DNA of 64,000 bases from G963556115 sp963677015 (GTDB lineage Bacteria > Planctomycetota > SZUA-567). The notes below the pieces were generated by a model. It had not been told where the DNA came from, made no database searches, and worked only from the letters and a program-made list of their open reading frames with translations. This document shows positions 47,682 to 57,708 of the stretch, piece by piece. Within the stretch, counting starts at the first letter, position 1, and each line of letters starts with the position of its first letter. The translations under genes were made by a program, and so were the position numbers. The stretch lies in contig OY781533.1 of assembly GCA_963677015.1 (NCBI GenBank), positions 1,984,001 through 2,048,000 on the forward strand. Reading direction: 5' to 3'.

Positions 47682-49949
47682 ATGAATATTAAACACAAAC
47701 TTATTTCCTCACACCTGTCACTAATGGTTCTTCCACTACTGCTAATTTCCGCGGTCACACTCTATACCATAAATCATACTTTTACTGAAGTTTCAGCTGA
47801 AACCAGAGATGATCTTACCGATGAAGCAATAACCTCGTTGACAAATACCGGCAGGCTCAAAGCTGAAAGACTCAATGATTACCTGTTCAGTCAACAGCTG
47901 ACACTTGAAACACTCGCCAAGTCTGAAGGAGTAAAAAGTGCTTTTGCAAAACTGCTTGCTTATCAGAATACCCAGAATATTACCAGTGATAAAGACTTCA
48001 ATACCAATACCAAAGAGTACCGTAATATCTGGGCACATATAAAATCAAATTTCAAAAACTATGTAAACAAAGATAAATACAACTGGTACGACGTATTTAT
48101 AATCAGCAAAAATAATGGACAGATAATTTACACACAGAAACGCGAATCAGATCTCGGCCAAAGCCTGCTTCACGGAAGTTTAAAAGCAGAAGGAATCGGG
48201 ATGTTATATTCAAAGGTACTTAACAGCCGCAAAACAGAGTTTATTGATTTCAGTCCCTACTCTCCTTCAGGAAATATTCCTGCAGCGTTTATTGGCTGCC
48301 CAATATTCTCAAATCATGTTTTTCAGGGTATACTGGCCTTGCAGTTACCTGTTGAAAAGATTAACATTATAATGCAGGGAAATTCCGGTCTAGGTAAAAC
48401 CGGCGACAGCTATCTTGTCGGCAGCGACCTGAAACTACGTTCAACACCGAGGCATAATAATAATGAGGCCCTCACAATCAGCAAATCATTTGAGAACAAT
48501 ATTATCTTTGATTCTGAAAAAGTTAATGAGGCTCTATCCGGTAAAACCGCAACAATACTAAATGACGACACAGCTAAAACCGGTACAACCGTATTTTCAA
48601 ATTATCTCCCTTTCACCTTTCTCGGGGTAACATGGGCATTAATTACCGAAAAAGACGAAGCAGAAATTTTTCATACCTTAAACCATTTTCAGGAACACAT
48701 TGAAGAAGGACTGCAAAATATTCTTCTGATCACCGGTGCCTTACTGCTATCCTTTCTTATTATTGGCATCTGCGTGGTATACGTTATCTCCCATAAACTT
48801 TCAAAACCAATAACCATAGCCGGCAAATCGTTGCATTTTCTTACCTCCATTACCGCACAACTATCGCATATACTAAAAGACAATCTGGCGGCTGGCGACT
48901 GGAGCAAGTATCTCAGCATTACAGATAATGCAGAGATACGGAAGGACATTGACAAATACGCAAAAATGAAAGATGAAATTGGACAGATGTGTACGGCAAC
49001 ACTTGAGATATTGGATAAGACTCTGGAATCAGCTGAATCAGCAAATATTTGCATCAGGCAGATGAACCATACGATCAACAATGTGCACACTACAGTACTT
49101 GAAGTCGCTTCAGGGTCGGCACAGGTATCTACCGCCTCTCAGGAGTTATCAGAAGGAGCAATAAGTTCCTCTGCGGCCATGGAGCAGATCAATGCTACTA
49201 TGACCGAAATTGAATCCCAGTCTGTTGCCAATGCTGAAAACTCGGAAGATGCCGGCAGACTTTCAAGAATAGCCACCCAGGCAGCCAGGGAAAGTAAGAA
49301 CAAGATGGCCGAAATGTGTACTGCCATGGACAGCATAAATCAGAATTCTGAAGAGACCAGAAAAATCATCAAAACCATCGATGACATAGCATTTCAAACC
49401 AATCTCCTGGCTCTAAACGCTGCTGTAGAAGCAGCACGAGCCGGAAATTACGGAAAAGGATTTGCAGTCGTCGCCGAAGAGGTTCGCAATCTTGCAACCC
49501 GCAGTGCCGAAGCTTCACGCGAAAGTGCAAAACTTATAGATAAAAGCTATTCTCAGGTTCAGCATGGATTGGAAATATCACATGACTCGGAGAAAATACT
49601 GGAAAAAGTGTCAGAGAATATAACCCGAACCGCTGAGCTGATGGATCAGGTTGCCTCAGCATCAACAGAACAGACCAAGGCGATAAAAGAAATAAATATC
49701 TCGCTCACTCAGATCGACAGCATAACCCAGCAAAATGCCGCCAAAGCCGAGGAAACAGCAACAACTTCCGAGCAGATGGCCTCCAGAGCCGAAAGACTGC
49801 AAAACTTAGTAGAAGATTTCACACTGGCAACGGAACAAGATGTTCCATCTTACTCACAGCAAATTCAGAGCCCTATCGAACCTGCTCCTGAAGAATCAGC
49901 GACCCCAAAAAGCATATTCAACAAGCTCACACTGAGCCCGGCACCATAA
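47682..49949 (+). CDS. methyl-accepting chemotaxis protein (Cache - TM - signalling domain)
   Basis: 755 residues: TM1 (about 12-32), a periplasmic double-Cache-like sensor (about 40-340), TM2 (about 347-372), a HAMP-like segment (KLSKPITIAGKSL) and a long cytosolic coiled coil. The hairpin tip contains the invariant IAFQTNLLALNAAVEAARAG (about 568-588), which binds CheA/CheW. AAGGGAAA precedes the ATG. No che genes are in the window. The ligand is unknown. The insert between TM2 and the signalling coil (about 385-430) is longer than a plain HAMP. Confidence 0.95.
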   Translation: MNIKHKLISSHLSLMVLPLLLISAVTLYTINHTFTEVSAETRDDLTDEAITSLTNTGRLKAERLNDYLFSQQLTLETLAKSEGVKSAFAKLLAYQNTQNITSDKDFNTNTKEYRNIWAHIKSNFKNYVNKDKYNWYDVFIISKNNGQIIYTQKRESDLGQSLLHGSLKAEGIGMLYSKVLNSRKTEFIDFSPYSPSGNIPAAFIGCPIFSNHVFQGILALQLPVEKINIIMQGNSGLGKTGDSYLVGSDLKLRSTPRHNNNEALTISKSFENNIIFDSEKVNEALSGKTATILNDDTAKTGTTVFSNYLPFTFLGVTWALITEKDEAEIFHTLNHFQEHIEEGLQNILLITGALLLSFLIIGICVVYVISHKLSKPITIAGKSLHFLTSITAQLSHILKDNLAAGDWSKYLSITDNAEIRKDIDKYAKMKDEIGQMCTATLEILDKTLESAESANICIRQMNHTINNVHTTVLEVASGSAQVSTASQELSEGAISSSAAMEQINATMTEIESQSVANAENSEDAGRLSRIATQAARESKNKMAEMCTAMDSINQNSEETRKIIKTIDDIAFQTNLLALNAAVEAARAGNYGKGFAVVAEEVRNLATRSAEASRESAKLIDKSYSQVQHGLEISHDSEKILEKVSENITRTAELMDQVASASTEQTKAIKEINISLTQIDSITQQNAAKAEETATTSEQMASRAERLQNLVEDFTLATEQDVPSYSQQIQSPIEPAPEESATPKSIFNKLTLSPAP

Positions 49950-49990
49950 GGAAAAAAACAGCTATCATTATAATCCTCAGTCTCAATAAG

Positions 49991-50392
49991 CTAAAAATGT
50001 ACCTTTTTACGTGATACTTTAAGTTCAGACCGGATACGCTTATTCTTGAGTCTCCTTTTCTTTGCGCCCTGAGTAGGTTTGGTATTTACCCGCCGCTTAG
50101 GGCGGATAACGGCTTCTGCTAAAATCTCAGCAAGTCTGCTGAGGGCAAGATTACGATTATACGACTGACTTCTGCTATCCTCCACCGCAAGCCGCAGAAT
50201 ACCGTCAGCGGAAATTCTATTACGTAGTCGGGTTTTAATAAGTAATTTTTCAGCGGCGGTAAATACCTTGGAGCTGTCCACAACAAAACAGATAACAACA
50301 CGTGTCGCCGCCTTATTCACATGCTGCCCGCCAGCACCGCCGGCATGTGAAAACTCAAACCATGACTCACGTTCAATCTTACTCTTCAACAT
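49991..50392 (-). CDS. arfB: alternative ribosome-rescue factor B (ArfB/YaeJ)
   Basis: A 133-residue peptidyl-tRNA hydrolase that frees non-stop ribosomes. It has the GGQ loop in FSHAGGAGGQHVNKAATRV and a basic C-terminal tail (KPTQGAKKRRLKNKRIRSE ...) that enters the empty mRNA channel, as in YaeJ/ICT1. It lacks the stop-codon domains of RF1/RF2, which fits its length. No ribosome site is evident before the ATG. It is convergent with the chemoreceptor gene. Confidence 0.92.
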   Translation of the reverse strand: MLKSKIERESWFEFSHAGGAGGQHVNKAATRVVICFVVDSSKVFTAAEKLLIKTRLRNRISADGILRLAVEDSRSQSYNRNLALSRLAEILAEAVIRPKRRVNTKPTQGAKKRRLKNKRIRSELKVSRKKVHF

Positions 50393-50561
50393 AATATCAA
50401 CATTACTCCTGTTACCACTTTTTTACGACAACATAACTTAATATATGTATTTATCAATTTCAACTAACTAATATTGACCTTAAGAACAACCATATTCCAT
50501 ATTATTTATCTAAAACCGATTATACTGTAATTTCTCCAAATGCCCAGTCTTTTATCAGCAC

Positions 50562-50595
50562 TAAAACAAAACAGGCACGCCCGAAAGCGTGCCTG
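50562..50595 (-). terminator. intrinsic terminator of nifJ
   Basis: Perfect 9-bp stem CAGGCACGC (50572-50580) with GCGTGCCTG (50587-50595), loop CCGAAA. On the minus strand TTTTGTTTTAG follows. It lies 32 bp past the nifJ stop. Confidence 0.9.
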
Positions 50596-50626
50596 AATAG
50601 CAATAAGCTGATTACAATAAACTGTA

Positions 50627-53600
50627 TTAGTTCATATCAAGTTCAGCAAGCTTCTGGTAAAGCTTCTCACGAAGAGTTACCTGAGTCTGACCAAAGTCAA
50701 GCAGTGAGTTAGAACGCTCTGGGTTGACCTTATTCAAGCTCATGAAGCGGTTCTCGGTAAGAGCAAAGTCCTTATAGCTGATAGAAGAAGGTTTGCTATC
50801 GAGAGTAAGCGGATTCTTACCTTCAGCAATCTTACGTGGGTCAAAGCGATATAGCTGCCAGAAACCAGAATCAACAGCCTTCTTCTGCTGAGCAAGACCA
50901 TTACAGTGTGGTGGGTTCATTGGGATACCCTGAGCAATACAGTGACTGTAACAGATGATAAGTGATGGACCATCATAGCTTTCAGCTTCCATAAATGCCT
51001 TAACCACCTGATTATCATTTGCACCCATTGCACACTGTGCAACATAAATATTACCGTAAGTCATTGCAATCATACCTAGATCCTTCTTAGGAAGATCACG
51101 ACCCTTAGCAGCAAACTTAGCCACAGCACCAGTTGGAGTAGCTTTTGACATCTGACCACCTGTGTTAGAGTAAACACCGGTATCCATTACAAGTACGTTT
51201 ACATTCTTACCACTTGCAAGGACGTGGTCAAGACCACCGTAACCGATATCATAAGCCCAGCCGTCACCACCAACAATCCAGACACTCTTCTTGACCAGAT
51301 AATCAGCCAGAGTAAAGAGCTGCTTAGCCTTTGGATCATCATTACCTTCAAGCTTAGCCTTAACCTCAGCTACACGCGCTCTCTGAGCTTCGACATCAGC
51401 CTGAGTTACCTGTGTAGCATTAAGGATAGCATCCTTGATTTCATCACCGAATAGTGGGCAATCCTTCAGAAGTTCACCAGCGTATTCTTTGAACTTATCG
51501 CGTGTCAGAGCAAAACCGAAACCAAATTCAGCGTTATCTTCAAAGAGGCTGTTTGACCATGCAGGACCACGACCGTTAGCATCTGTAGCGAATGGAGTAG
51601 TTGGCAGGTTACCACCGTAAATTGAAGAACAGCCGGTTGCATTAGCAACAATCATTCTGTCACCGAAGAGCTGAGTAGCGAGCTTGTAATATGGTGTTTC
51701 ACCACAACCTGCACAGCTGCCGCTGAACTCAAAGAGAGGCTTACGCAGCTGAGAACCCTTGACGGTTTCCATAGATACTTTAGAAAGATCAAGCTCAGGA
51801 ATAGAGAGGAAGAAGTCAACATTCTTCTTCTCGGTCTGACGCATCTCTTCAGTCTTGAAGGTCATGTTGATAGCCTTCTTGGTTGCGTCTTCCTTGCTCT
51901 TAACCGGACAAACGTTTACACACTGACCACAGCCGGTACAATCTTCTGCAAAGCACTGAATAGTAGCTTTCATGCCTTCGTACTGCTTGGTCTTGGCATC
52001 AGCGACCTTGAATGCTTCAGGAGCTTTGGCAGCAACGTCAGTATCATAGATCTTCATACGGATAGCAGCGTGTGGACATACGAGAGAACATTTACCACAC
52101 TGAATACAGAGGTCAGATTCCCATACAGGGATATCACGTGCGATATTACGCTTTTCATACTGTGTAGTAGCAGCTGGGAAGGTACCGTCTACAGGCATCT
52201 TGCTTACAGGAATATCATCACCGCGCTGAGCCATAATCTCTGAAGTTACTTCCTTGATGAAATCATTGTCAGGAGTAGAACCGAGGATTGGAGGACGTGG
52301 AGTACCGGTTACAGTCTTACCTGCATAATCAACCTGGAAGAGCTCAGCAACAGAACCGTCAATAGCGTCATAGTTCTTCTGAACAACCTCTTCACCCTTC
52401 TTACCATAAGCTTTCTTAGCCGCAGCTTTGATAAGTTTGATAGATTCATCCTTGTCAAGTACACCTGAGATATAGAAGAAACAGGTCTGCATAACAGTGT
52501 TGATACGAACACCCATACCGGTCTTCTGAGCAACAGTACCAGCGTCAATAACAAAGAACTTAAGTTCTTTACTGATAATATCTTCCTGTACTTCCTTTGG
52601 AAGGTGTTCCCAAACTTCATCCTTAGAGTATGGGCTGTTGAGCAGGAAGGTAGCACCCTTAACTGCGTTCTTGAGCATATCGTACTTCTCAAGGAAAGGC
52701 CACTGGTGACATGCAATGAAGTTAGCCTGACGGATGAGGTAAGTACTCATAATTGGGTCTTTACCAAAACGCAGGTGAGAAACTGTCAGCGAACCGGCTT
52801 TCTTTGAGTCATATACGAAATAACCCTGAGCATAGTTATCAGTATTATCAGCAATGATCTTGATTGAGTTCTTGTTGGCACCGACAGTACCGTCAGAACC
52901 CAGACCGTAGAACATACAGCGAGTAACTGAATCTGGCTCAATATCAACTTCATGATCATAATCAACGCTGGTGTTTGTAACATCATCATTGATACCGACA
53001 GTGAAGTGATTCTTTGGAGTTTCCTTGCTGAGGTTATCAAAAATACCTTTAACCATAGCAGGAGTGAATTCCTTGCTGGACAGACCGTAACGGCCACCAA
53101 CAACTAGAGGCCAGCTTCCGCCGAACAGACTGCTGTCATCCTGCATAGCTTCGCCGAATGCAGTACGTACATCAGTATATAGAGGCTCACCGAGAGAACC
53201 AGGCTCTTTAGTACGGTCAAGCACTGCGAAGTGACGAGCAGTTTTTGGCAGAGCAGCGATAAAGTGTTTTGTACTCCATGGACGATAAAGACGAACCTGA
53301 AGCAAGCCCCATTTCTCGCCTTTTTCTGCCCAGTGAATAACCGCTTCTTTAGCAGTCTCAGCACCTGAACCCATAAGAATAATAACATTCTCAGCATCTT
53401 CAGCACCGAAGTAGTCAAAGAGCTTGTACTGACGGCCGATCTGCTTGGCAAATGCATTCATTGCATCTTCAACGATACCAGGAGTCTTATCATAGAATGG
53501 GTTTGAAGCTTCCAGACTCTGGAAATAAACGTCTGGGTTCTGAGCAGTACCACGGATAAATGGTCTGTCTGGGTTTAGACCGCGGGCACGGTGAGCCAGC

Positions 53601-54199
53601 ACATCTTCATCATCAATCAAAGCTCTAACATCTGCTTCATCCAATACTTCGATCTTCTGAACTTCGTGTGAAGTACGGAAACCATCAAAGAAGTGCAGGA
53701 ATGGAACACGTGCCTTGAGAGTAGCCATCTGTGAAATCATTGCCATATCATGAGCTTCCTGTACTGAGTTTGAAGCCAGCATAGCAAAACCGGTTGCACG
53801 ACAATCCATAACGTCAGCGTGATCGCCGAAGATTGAAAGAGCATGATTTGCAAGAGAACGTGCAGAAACATGGAATACTGTGCTTGTCAGCTCACCAGCA
53901 ATTTTGTGCATGTTAGGAATCATTAGGAGCAGACCCTGAGATGCAGTAAATGTAGTGGTCATCGCACCAGCCTGTAAAGCACCGTGTACAGAACCGGAAG
54001 CACCGCCTTCACTCTGAAGTTCGCTAATTAGCGGTATAGTACCCCAGATATTTTTTTTACCTGCGGCGGAAAAAGCATCACTCCATTCACCCATTGGTGA
54101 AGATGGGGTAATTGGATAAATCGCAATCACCTCATTGGTTGCATGAGCGATACGTGCGACAGCTTCATTGCCATCCATAGGAATCATTTGACGCGCCAT
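50627..54199 (-). CDS. nifJ: pyruvate:ferredoxin (flavodoxin) oxidoreductase
   Basis: A 1190-residue single-chain enzyme making acetyl-CoA, CO2 and reduced ferredoxin from pyruvate; oxygen-sensitive and central to anaerobic metabolism. Domains in order: pyruvate-binding domain I (AIYPITPSSPMGEW), transketolase-C-like and gamma domains, a 2[4Fe-4S] ferredoxin domain (CIQCGKCSLVCPHAAIR and CTGCGQCVNVCP), and the thiamine-diphosphate domain (SGSCAGCGETPYYKL, GCSSIYGGNLPTTP, IVGGDGWAYDIGYGG, MDTGVYSNTGGQMSK). AGGAGG precedes the ATG. Full length for the family. A good promoter and terminator flank it, so it is monocistronic. Confidence 0.98.
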   Translation of the reverse strand: MARQMIPMDGNEAVARIAHATNEVIAIYPITPSSPMGEWSDAFSAAGKKNIWGTIPLISELQSEGGASGSVHGALQAGAMTTTFTASQGLLLMIPNMHKIAGELTSTVFHVSARSLANHALSIFGDHADVMDCRATGFAMLASNSVQEAHDMAMISQMATLKARVPFLHFFDGFRTSHEVQKIEVLDEADVRALIDDEDVLAHRARGLNPDRPFIRGTAQNPDVYFQSLEASNPFYDKTPGIVEDAMNAFAKQIGRQYKLFDYFGAEDAENVIILMGSGAETAKEAVIHWAEKGEKWGLLQVRLYRPWSTKHFIAALPKTARHFAVLDRTKEPGSLGEPLYTDVRTAFGEAMQDDSSLFGGSWPLVVGGRYGLSSKEFTPAMVKGIFDNLSKETPKNHFTVGINDDVTNTSVDYDHEVDIEPDSVTRCMFYGLGSDGTVGANKNSIKIIADNTDNYAQGYFVYDSKKAGSLTVSHLRFGKDPIMSTYLIRQANFIACHQWPFLEKYDMLKNAVKGATFLLNSPYSKDEVWEHLPKEVQEDIISKELKFFVIDAGTVAQKTGMGVRINTVMQTCFFYISGVLDKDESIKLIKAAAKKAYGKKGEEVVQKNYDAIDGSVAELFQVDYAGKTVTGTPRPPILGSTPDNDFIKEVTSEIMAQRGDDIPVSKMPVDGTFPAATTQYEKRNIARDIPVWESDLCIQCGKCSLVCPHAAIRMKIYDTDVAAKAPEAFKVADAKTKQYEGMKATIQCFAEDCTGCGQCVNVCPVKSKEDATKKAINMTFKTEEMRQTEKKNVDFFLSIPELDLSKVSMETVKGSQLRKPLFEFSGSCAGCGETPYYKLATQLFGDRMIVANATGCSSIYGGNLPTTPFATDANGRGPAWSNSLFEDNAEFGFGFALTRDKFKEYAGELLKDCPLFGDEIKDAILNATQVTQADVEAQRARVAEVKAKLEGNDDPKAKQLFTLADYLVKKSVWIVGGDGWAYDIGYGGLDHVLASGKNVNVLVMDTGVYSNTGGQMSKATPTGAVAKFAAKGRDLPKKDLGMIAMTYGNIYVAQCAMGANDNQVVKAFMEAESYDGPSLIICYSHCIAQGIPMNPPHCNGLAQQKKAVDSGFWQLYRFDPRKIAEGKNPLTLDSKPSSISYKDFALTENRFMSLNKVNPERSNSLLDFGQTQVTLREKLYQKLAELDMN

Positions 54200-54746
54200 A
54201 ATACCTCCTCATAAAATTAGAAATAAATAGTTACCACGACTATTAAGTAAAAGTTCACAATATCAAATTGCTAATTTAAAAATTTACAAATATCAACTTT
54301 TAGCGAAAGCATAATCAACAAAACCGTCATGATTCGCCGAAACTACGTTTTATTCTCGCACATATTTGATCCTTTGTCAATAAGTTTATCAAGATTACTC
54401 CCACAAAAGCAACCATTAGCATTACCATAAACTTTTATTAACAAAGCAGTAACAGAATTATAATTTACCCATACCTATAAGAGAAATATTTCTCGATCTG
54501 TTACACCAGAAAACACTACATTTATGTATGAAAACATGAAAATGTAAGCAAAATAAATAAAATTAACCCTTTTATCGGCTATTTAGCACTCCAAAGCCAA
54601 CTATATATATATTAAAACACACAATAAACTTTGAGTAAATAACCTTTATCCTGTTACCTTTCAGAATTAACGGTATTAACTTGTTGCCTTGAGCAAGCAG
54701 TACTTTAATTATTAATTTACCACTACTACAAGTCAGAGGAAATAAT
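54200..54746. other. long AT-rich divergent intergenic region (nifJ / polyferredoxin)
   Basis: 547 bp without a believable gene. The nifJ side has a clear promoter about 150 bp before the ATG. On the polyferredoxin side I see only the ribosome site GAGGAAA and no convincing promoter. No strong hairpin or RNA gene was noticed. Confidence 0.6.
54352..54380 (-). promoter_or_regulatory. promoter of nifJ
   Basis: On the minus strand a perfect TTGACA (54380-54375), a 17-bp spacer and GAGAAT (54357-54352). The leader would be about 145 nt. Confidence 0.6.
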
Positions 54747-55448
54747 ATGTTGACATATATCAATAAATTTAGATTAATTATTCAATTAGTAATCCTGGGA
54801 CTCTGGGGAACAGGCATGTTTTATATATTCCGTCCAATAACTCCTGTATTCCTCCTTGGTGCCCTGATCTTTGGAAACTTTTTCTGCGGCTGGATCTGCC
54901 CATTCGGTACAGCCCAGATGATGTTTTCCAAGTTCGGCAGGTTATTTCTTAAAAAAAGCATCAAAATGCCGCAGTATATACAAAAATATCTCAAATACAG
55001 CAGATATTTACTTCTTCTGCTCATAATCATCAAACTAATTCCAGAATCAGCAAGCAACATCAACGGCTTCAGAAGTTTCATGCACCTTGCAAATGACTTA
55101 CTGAACAGCACCTTCACAGTAACAACCGCTTATTGTATTATGCTCAGTTATCTTCTAATCGCCATGTTTTTTGAACGTCCTTTCTGCAACTACCTCTGCA
55201 GTGAGGGGGTTAAGTACGGACTAGCCAATATAACCAGAATCTTCTCTATACAGCGTAATACCAACATATGTATTAATTGCGGGAAATGCGATAATAGTTG
55301 CCCAATGAATATTCAAGTAGCACAAAACACACAAGTCCGCGATATTCAATGCATAAACTGTATGGAATGCATATCGTCCTGCCCAAAATCCAAAGCTCTG
55401 ACGTATAAGTATGTAGGGTGGAAACGAAACCCGCCAAAACAAAAATAA
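54747..55448 (+). CDS. membrane polyferredoxin, NapH/NosR-C-terminal-like (two 4Fe-4S clusters)
   Basis: 233 residues with about four or five TM segments. The membrane part has the NapH-type motif FCGWICPFGTAQ and a later FCNYLCSEGVKYG. The C-terminal cytosolic part binds two [4Fe-4S] clusters (CINCGKCDNSCP and CINCMECISSCP). Such proteins pass electrons between quinol or ferredoxin and partner reductases. No nap or nos genes are near, so the partner is unknown. It stands alone between nifJ and phoU. Confidence 0.85.
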   Translation: MLTYINKFRLIIQLVILGLWGTGMFYIFRPITPVFLLGALIFGNFFCGWICPFGTAQMMFSKFGRLFLKKSIKMPQYIQKYLKYSRYLLLLLIIIKLIPESASNINGFRSFMHLANDLLNSTFTVTTAYCIMLSYLLIAMFFERPFCNYLCSEGVKYGLANITRIFSIQRNTNICINCGKCDNSCPMNIQVAQNTQVRDIQCINCMECISSCPKSKALTYKYVGWKRNPPKQK

Positions 55449-55477
55449 ATTCGCATTAACAGAATACAGCTATTACT

Positions 55478-55510
55478 AAACGCACCCCATTTCCGAGGTG
55501 CGTTTAATTT
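55478..55510. terminator. terminator between polyferredoxin gene and phoU
   Basis: 9-bp stem AAACGCACC (55478-55486) with GGTGCGTTT (55497-55505), 10-nt loop. Only a weak TAATTT follows on the plus strand and TAGTAATA on the minus strand, so it may act on both genes with moderate strength. Confidence 0.65.
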
Positions 55511-55519
55511 AATCAAACC

Positions 55520-56434
55520 CTATTGTAAGTTATCAGAATCATCAGTCACATTTTTTGCTCTATGCCGGAGTAACTTTTCTCGTGCGGCCATGGCTTTTTC
55601 TACGGCTCCACTTGCCTGTGCTTCGATAATTTCTCTGGAAAGTATCACAGTCTTATCCCGAGTTCTCTCAACCTCTTTTTTTATTTCTTCAATTTTAGGC
55701 GCGGATTCAATACTGCTGCGCTCAGCCTCTTCAAGCTCCTCTTCACTGAGATTAGCGGCTTGCGAAATAGTAATTGGATGATACTGATCAAGGTGATGCT
55801 TAACGATATTGCCTTCGGTCGCGTAAATTACCTCTTCCGCTATATTTGCGGCCTGATCAGCGATACGCATCAGCGACTGTGCAATAAAGAGGATATGACA
55901 ACAGCGTTCAACATTACGCGGTTCAGCCCCCATAATCTCAACCAACTGCCTGAAAATCAGGGTCATTTCAGACTTGACAATCTGACGTTCATCGATAATT
56001 TTCCAGGCCAGTGTTGAGTCGCTCTCAAGTAGTGCATTAATACTCTCACGCGTCATTTCACATGCCTGATCAACCATCGGAATAAAATCAACCACCTGAG
56101 CCAGGATACTCTTTTCTACAATCAGAAAGAGCACATGCTCACAGATATGAGTTGCCTGATCACCAATACGCTCCAGATCATTATTAATCTTGGCTGCAGA
56201 CATCACAAACCGTGACTCACTCTTACTGAGCTTTCCGCTATTGATCATGGTAAGGCAATGACGATCTATACATAGTTCCATCTCGTCAATCTCACGGTCA
56301 TACTCAATAACGTAACACGCTAATTCCTTATCCCGGTCAAGAAGACTCATTATAGCGGTCGAGATGGCATATTCACACATCTCACCCATTGCAACCAGAT
56401 TACTCTTAAGTTTATTCAGTTCTAACTGCGGCAT
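55520..56434 (-). CDS. phoU: phosphate transport regulator PhoU-like, with C-terminal extension
   Basis: 304 residues. Two PhoU three-helix repeats (about 1-105 and 110-210) carry the metal-binding patterns EIDEMELCID, INNDLERIGDQATHI and MRIADQAANIAEEVIY. PhoU links the PstSCAB transporter with the PhoR kinase. The usual length is about 220-240, so the last 75 residues (SEEELEEAERSS ... a charged coiled coil) are an addition. pst and phoBR genes are not in the window. AAGGA precedes the ATG. Confidence 0.88.
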   Translation of the reverse strand: MPQLELNKLKSNLVAMGEMCEYAISTAIMSLLDRDKELACYVIEYDREIDEMELCIDRHCLTMINSGKLSKSESRFVMSAAKINNDLERIGDQATHICEHVLFLIVEKSILAQVVDFIPMVDQACEMTRESINALLESDSTLAWKIIDERQIVKSEMTLIFRQLVEIMGAEPRNVERCCHILFIAQSLMRIADQAANIAEEVIYATEGNIVKHHLDQYHPITISQAANLSEEELEEAERSSIESAPKIEEIKKEVERTRDKTVILSREIIEAQASGAVEKAMAAREKLLRHRAKNVTDDSDNLQ

Positions 56435-56484
56435 TTAAACGTCCTTATAATGCTCATGATAAAATAACAAACAAACAATAACAA

Positions 56485-56760
56485 TTATTTATCAAAGAAT
56501 AGATAACAATGGCAATGACCATTTTCCTCTATTTCTTTTTCGTGATAATCACACGGACAGATAATTTTCTTATCTACCTCTTCATTTCCTGTAACCAGCC
56601 TGCATGGGCAGTAATAAGCCCCTTTAGATTCCTTTATCTTCTGCATTCCTTTGATAACCTTCTCAAGAATATCAGTATCAGTATTGAGTTTATAGCCTTT
56701 TTTATCGGCATAAAATTTCATTGTCTTGTAAAGTAATTCTTCTTCGGCGGTTAAATTCAC
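56485..56760 (-). CDS. ferredoxin-thioredoxin reductase catalytic subunit
   Basis: A 91-residue [4Fe-4S] enzyme with an active-site disulfide that reduces thioredoxin with ferredoxin electrons. Three Cys-Pro/His-Cys pairs are visible: YYCPCRLV, IICPCDYH and GHCHCYLF, the exact family pattern. The plant-type variable subunit is absent, as in many anaerobes. The start is GTG with GGAGAA upstream. Reduced ferredoxin from pyruvate oxidoreductase (50.6 kb) is a natural electron source. Confidence 0.9.
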   Translation of the reverse strand: MNLTAEEELLYKTMKFYADKKGYKLNTDTDILEKVIKGMQKIKESKGAYYCPCRLVTGNEEVDKKIICPCDYHEKEIEENGHCHCYLFFDK

Positions 56761-56844
56761 GATTATTCTCCAGCAAAACTGATTTAGATAATATAATGAT
56801 AATCCTTAAAACCTCAAAAGTCAAGGGAAGTATTAATCCACTCG

Positions 56845-57708
56845 CTATTCATTCTCTCTTCTGGTAAAAACAACCAGTCGTCTTTTCTGGTTTGTATTGG
56901 GAAGATCATATTTATAATCAGCAGTCATCTTATAAATACCCTTAAAATCCTGCTGAGCATCGGTAATCTCCTGTCCGCATGACGGCCCCTTCATAAACAT
57001 CACTTCACCACCACCGGCAACAAACGGCTGAACCCGTTTGAGAGTCGCAGGTATTATTTCAACCGCTCTGGTAACAATAGTCATCGCTCTTAATGGCGAA
57101 TCTTCACGGACACTTTTAGGATAGATCGTAACATTATCCAGCCCCAATTCGTCTTTAACCATTTCAAGAAAACGCACCCTCTTTCCCCTGCTCTCCGCTA
57201 ATATTACCGGTAAATCAGGTCTGCGGATAGCAATCGGCGCTCCCGGAAAGCCCGGACCGGAACCGATATCCAACAACGGTCCCCGTATTTCATGAATATC
57301 GGCAACTATCGCACAATCAATAAAATGCTTGAGTACAGTAGCTTCAATACCCATAATCCTCGTAAGATCAAGTTCAGCATTCATTTTTCGCAGAAGCAGA
57401 TAATATTTCCAGAACTGCTCCAGCTCTCTATCACTGACAACAAAGGAACGTTCAGAAAAAAGACGCTGCATATATTCGATAGTTGCTTCTTCCTTTTCAT
57501 AAAAAGAATAATCATACGGCCTTTTCCCATCAGAAAAGCCTTTTTTACGATTACTGCTGATCTTCTTTTTCGCAGGAATCTTCTTTGTTACCTTTTTTCC
57601 CCGGTTATTCTTTTTCGCTCTTTTCTTGTTTACCTCAAAGTCAGAGAGGTGTCCGCGACTTGCACCATAACTGGTATTCTTCTTCTTTCCGCTTATTTTC
57701 TTTGCCAT
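56845..57708 (-). CDS. rsmG: 16S rRNA (guanine527-N7)-methyltransferase RsmG with basic N-terminal extension
   Basis: 287 residues. The RsmG/GidB part (about 75-287) has KYYLLLRKMNAELDLTRI, HFIDCAIVADI, LLDIGSGPGFPGAPIAI, AESRGKRVRFLEMV and TRAVEII. It methylates G527 of 16S rRNA; loss gives streptomycin resistance in other bacteria. The family is about 210 residues; here about 70 extra N-terminal residues are rich in Lys/Arg (RAKKNNRGKKVTKK) and probably disordered, likely RNA-binding. AAGGAG is 11 bp before the ATG. Confidence 0.92.
   Translation of the reverse strand: MAKKISGKKKNTSYGASRGHLSDFEVNKKRAKKNNRGKKVTKKIPAKKKISSNRKKGFSDGKRPYDYSFYEKEEATIEYMQRLFSERSFVVSDRELEQFWKYYLLLRKMNAELDLTRIMGIEATVLKHFIDCAIVADIHEIRGPLLDIGSGPGFPGAPIAIRRPDLPVILAESRGKRVRFLEMVKDELGLDNVTIYPKSVREDSPLRAMTIVTRAVEIIPATLKRVQPFVAGGGEVMFMKGPSCGQEITDAQQDFKGIYKMTADYKYDLPNTNQKRRLVVFTRRENE

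Noticed and set aside
54200..54746. Hidden RNA gene in the 547-bp gap
   Set aside because: No tRNA-like cloverleaf, strong hairpin or terminator; only AT-rich sequence and a promoter for nifJ.
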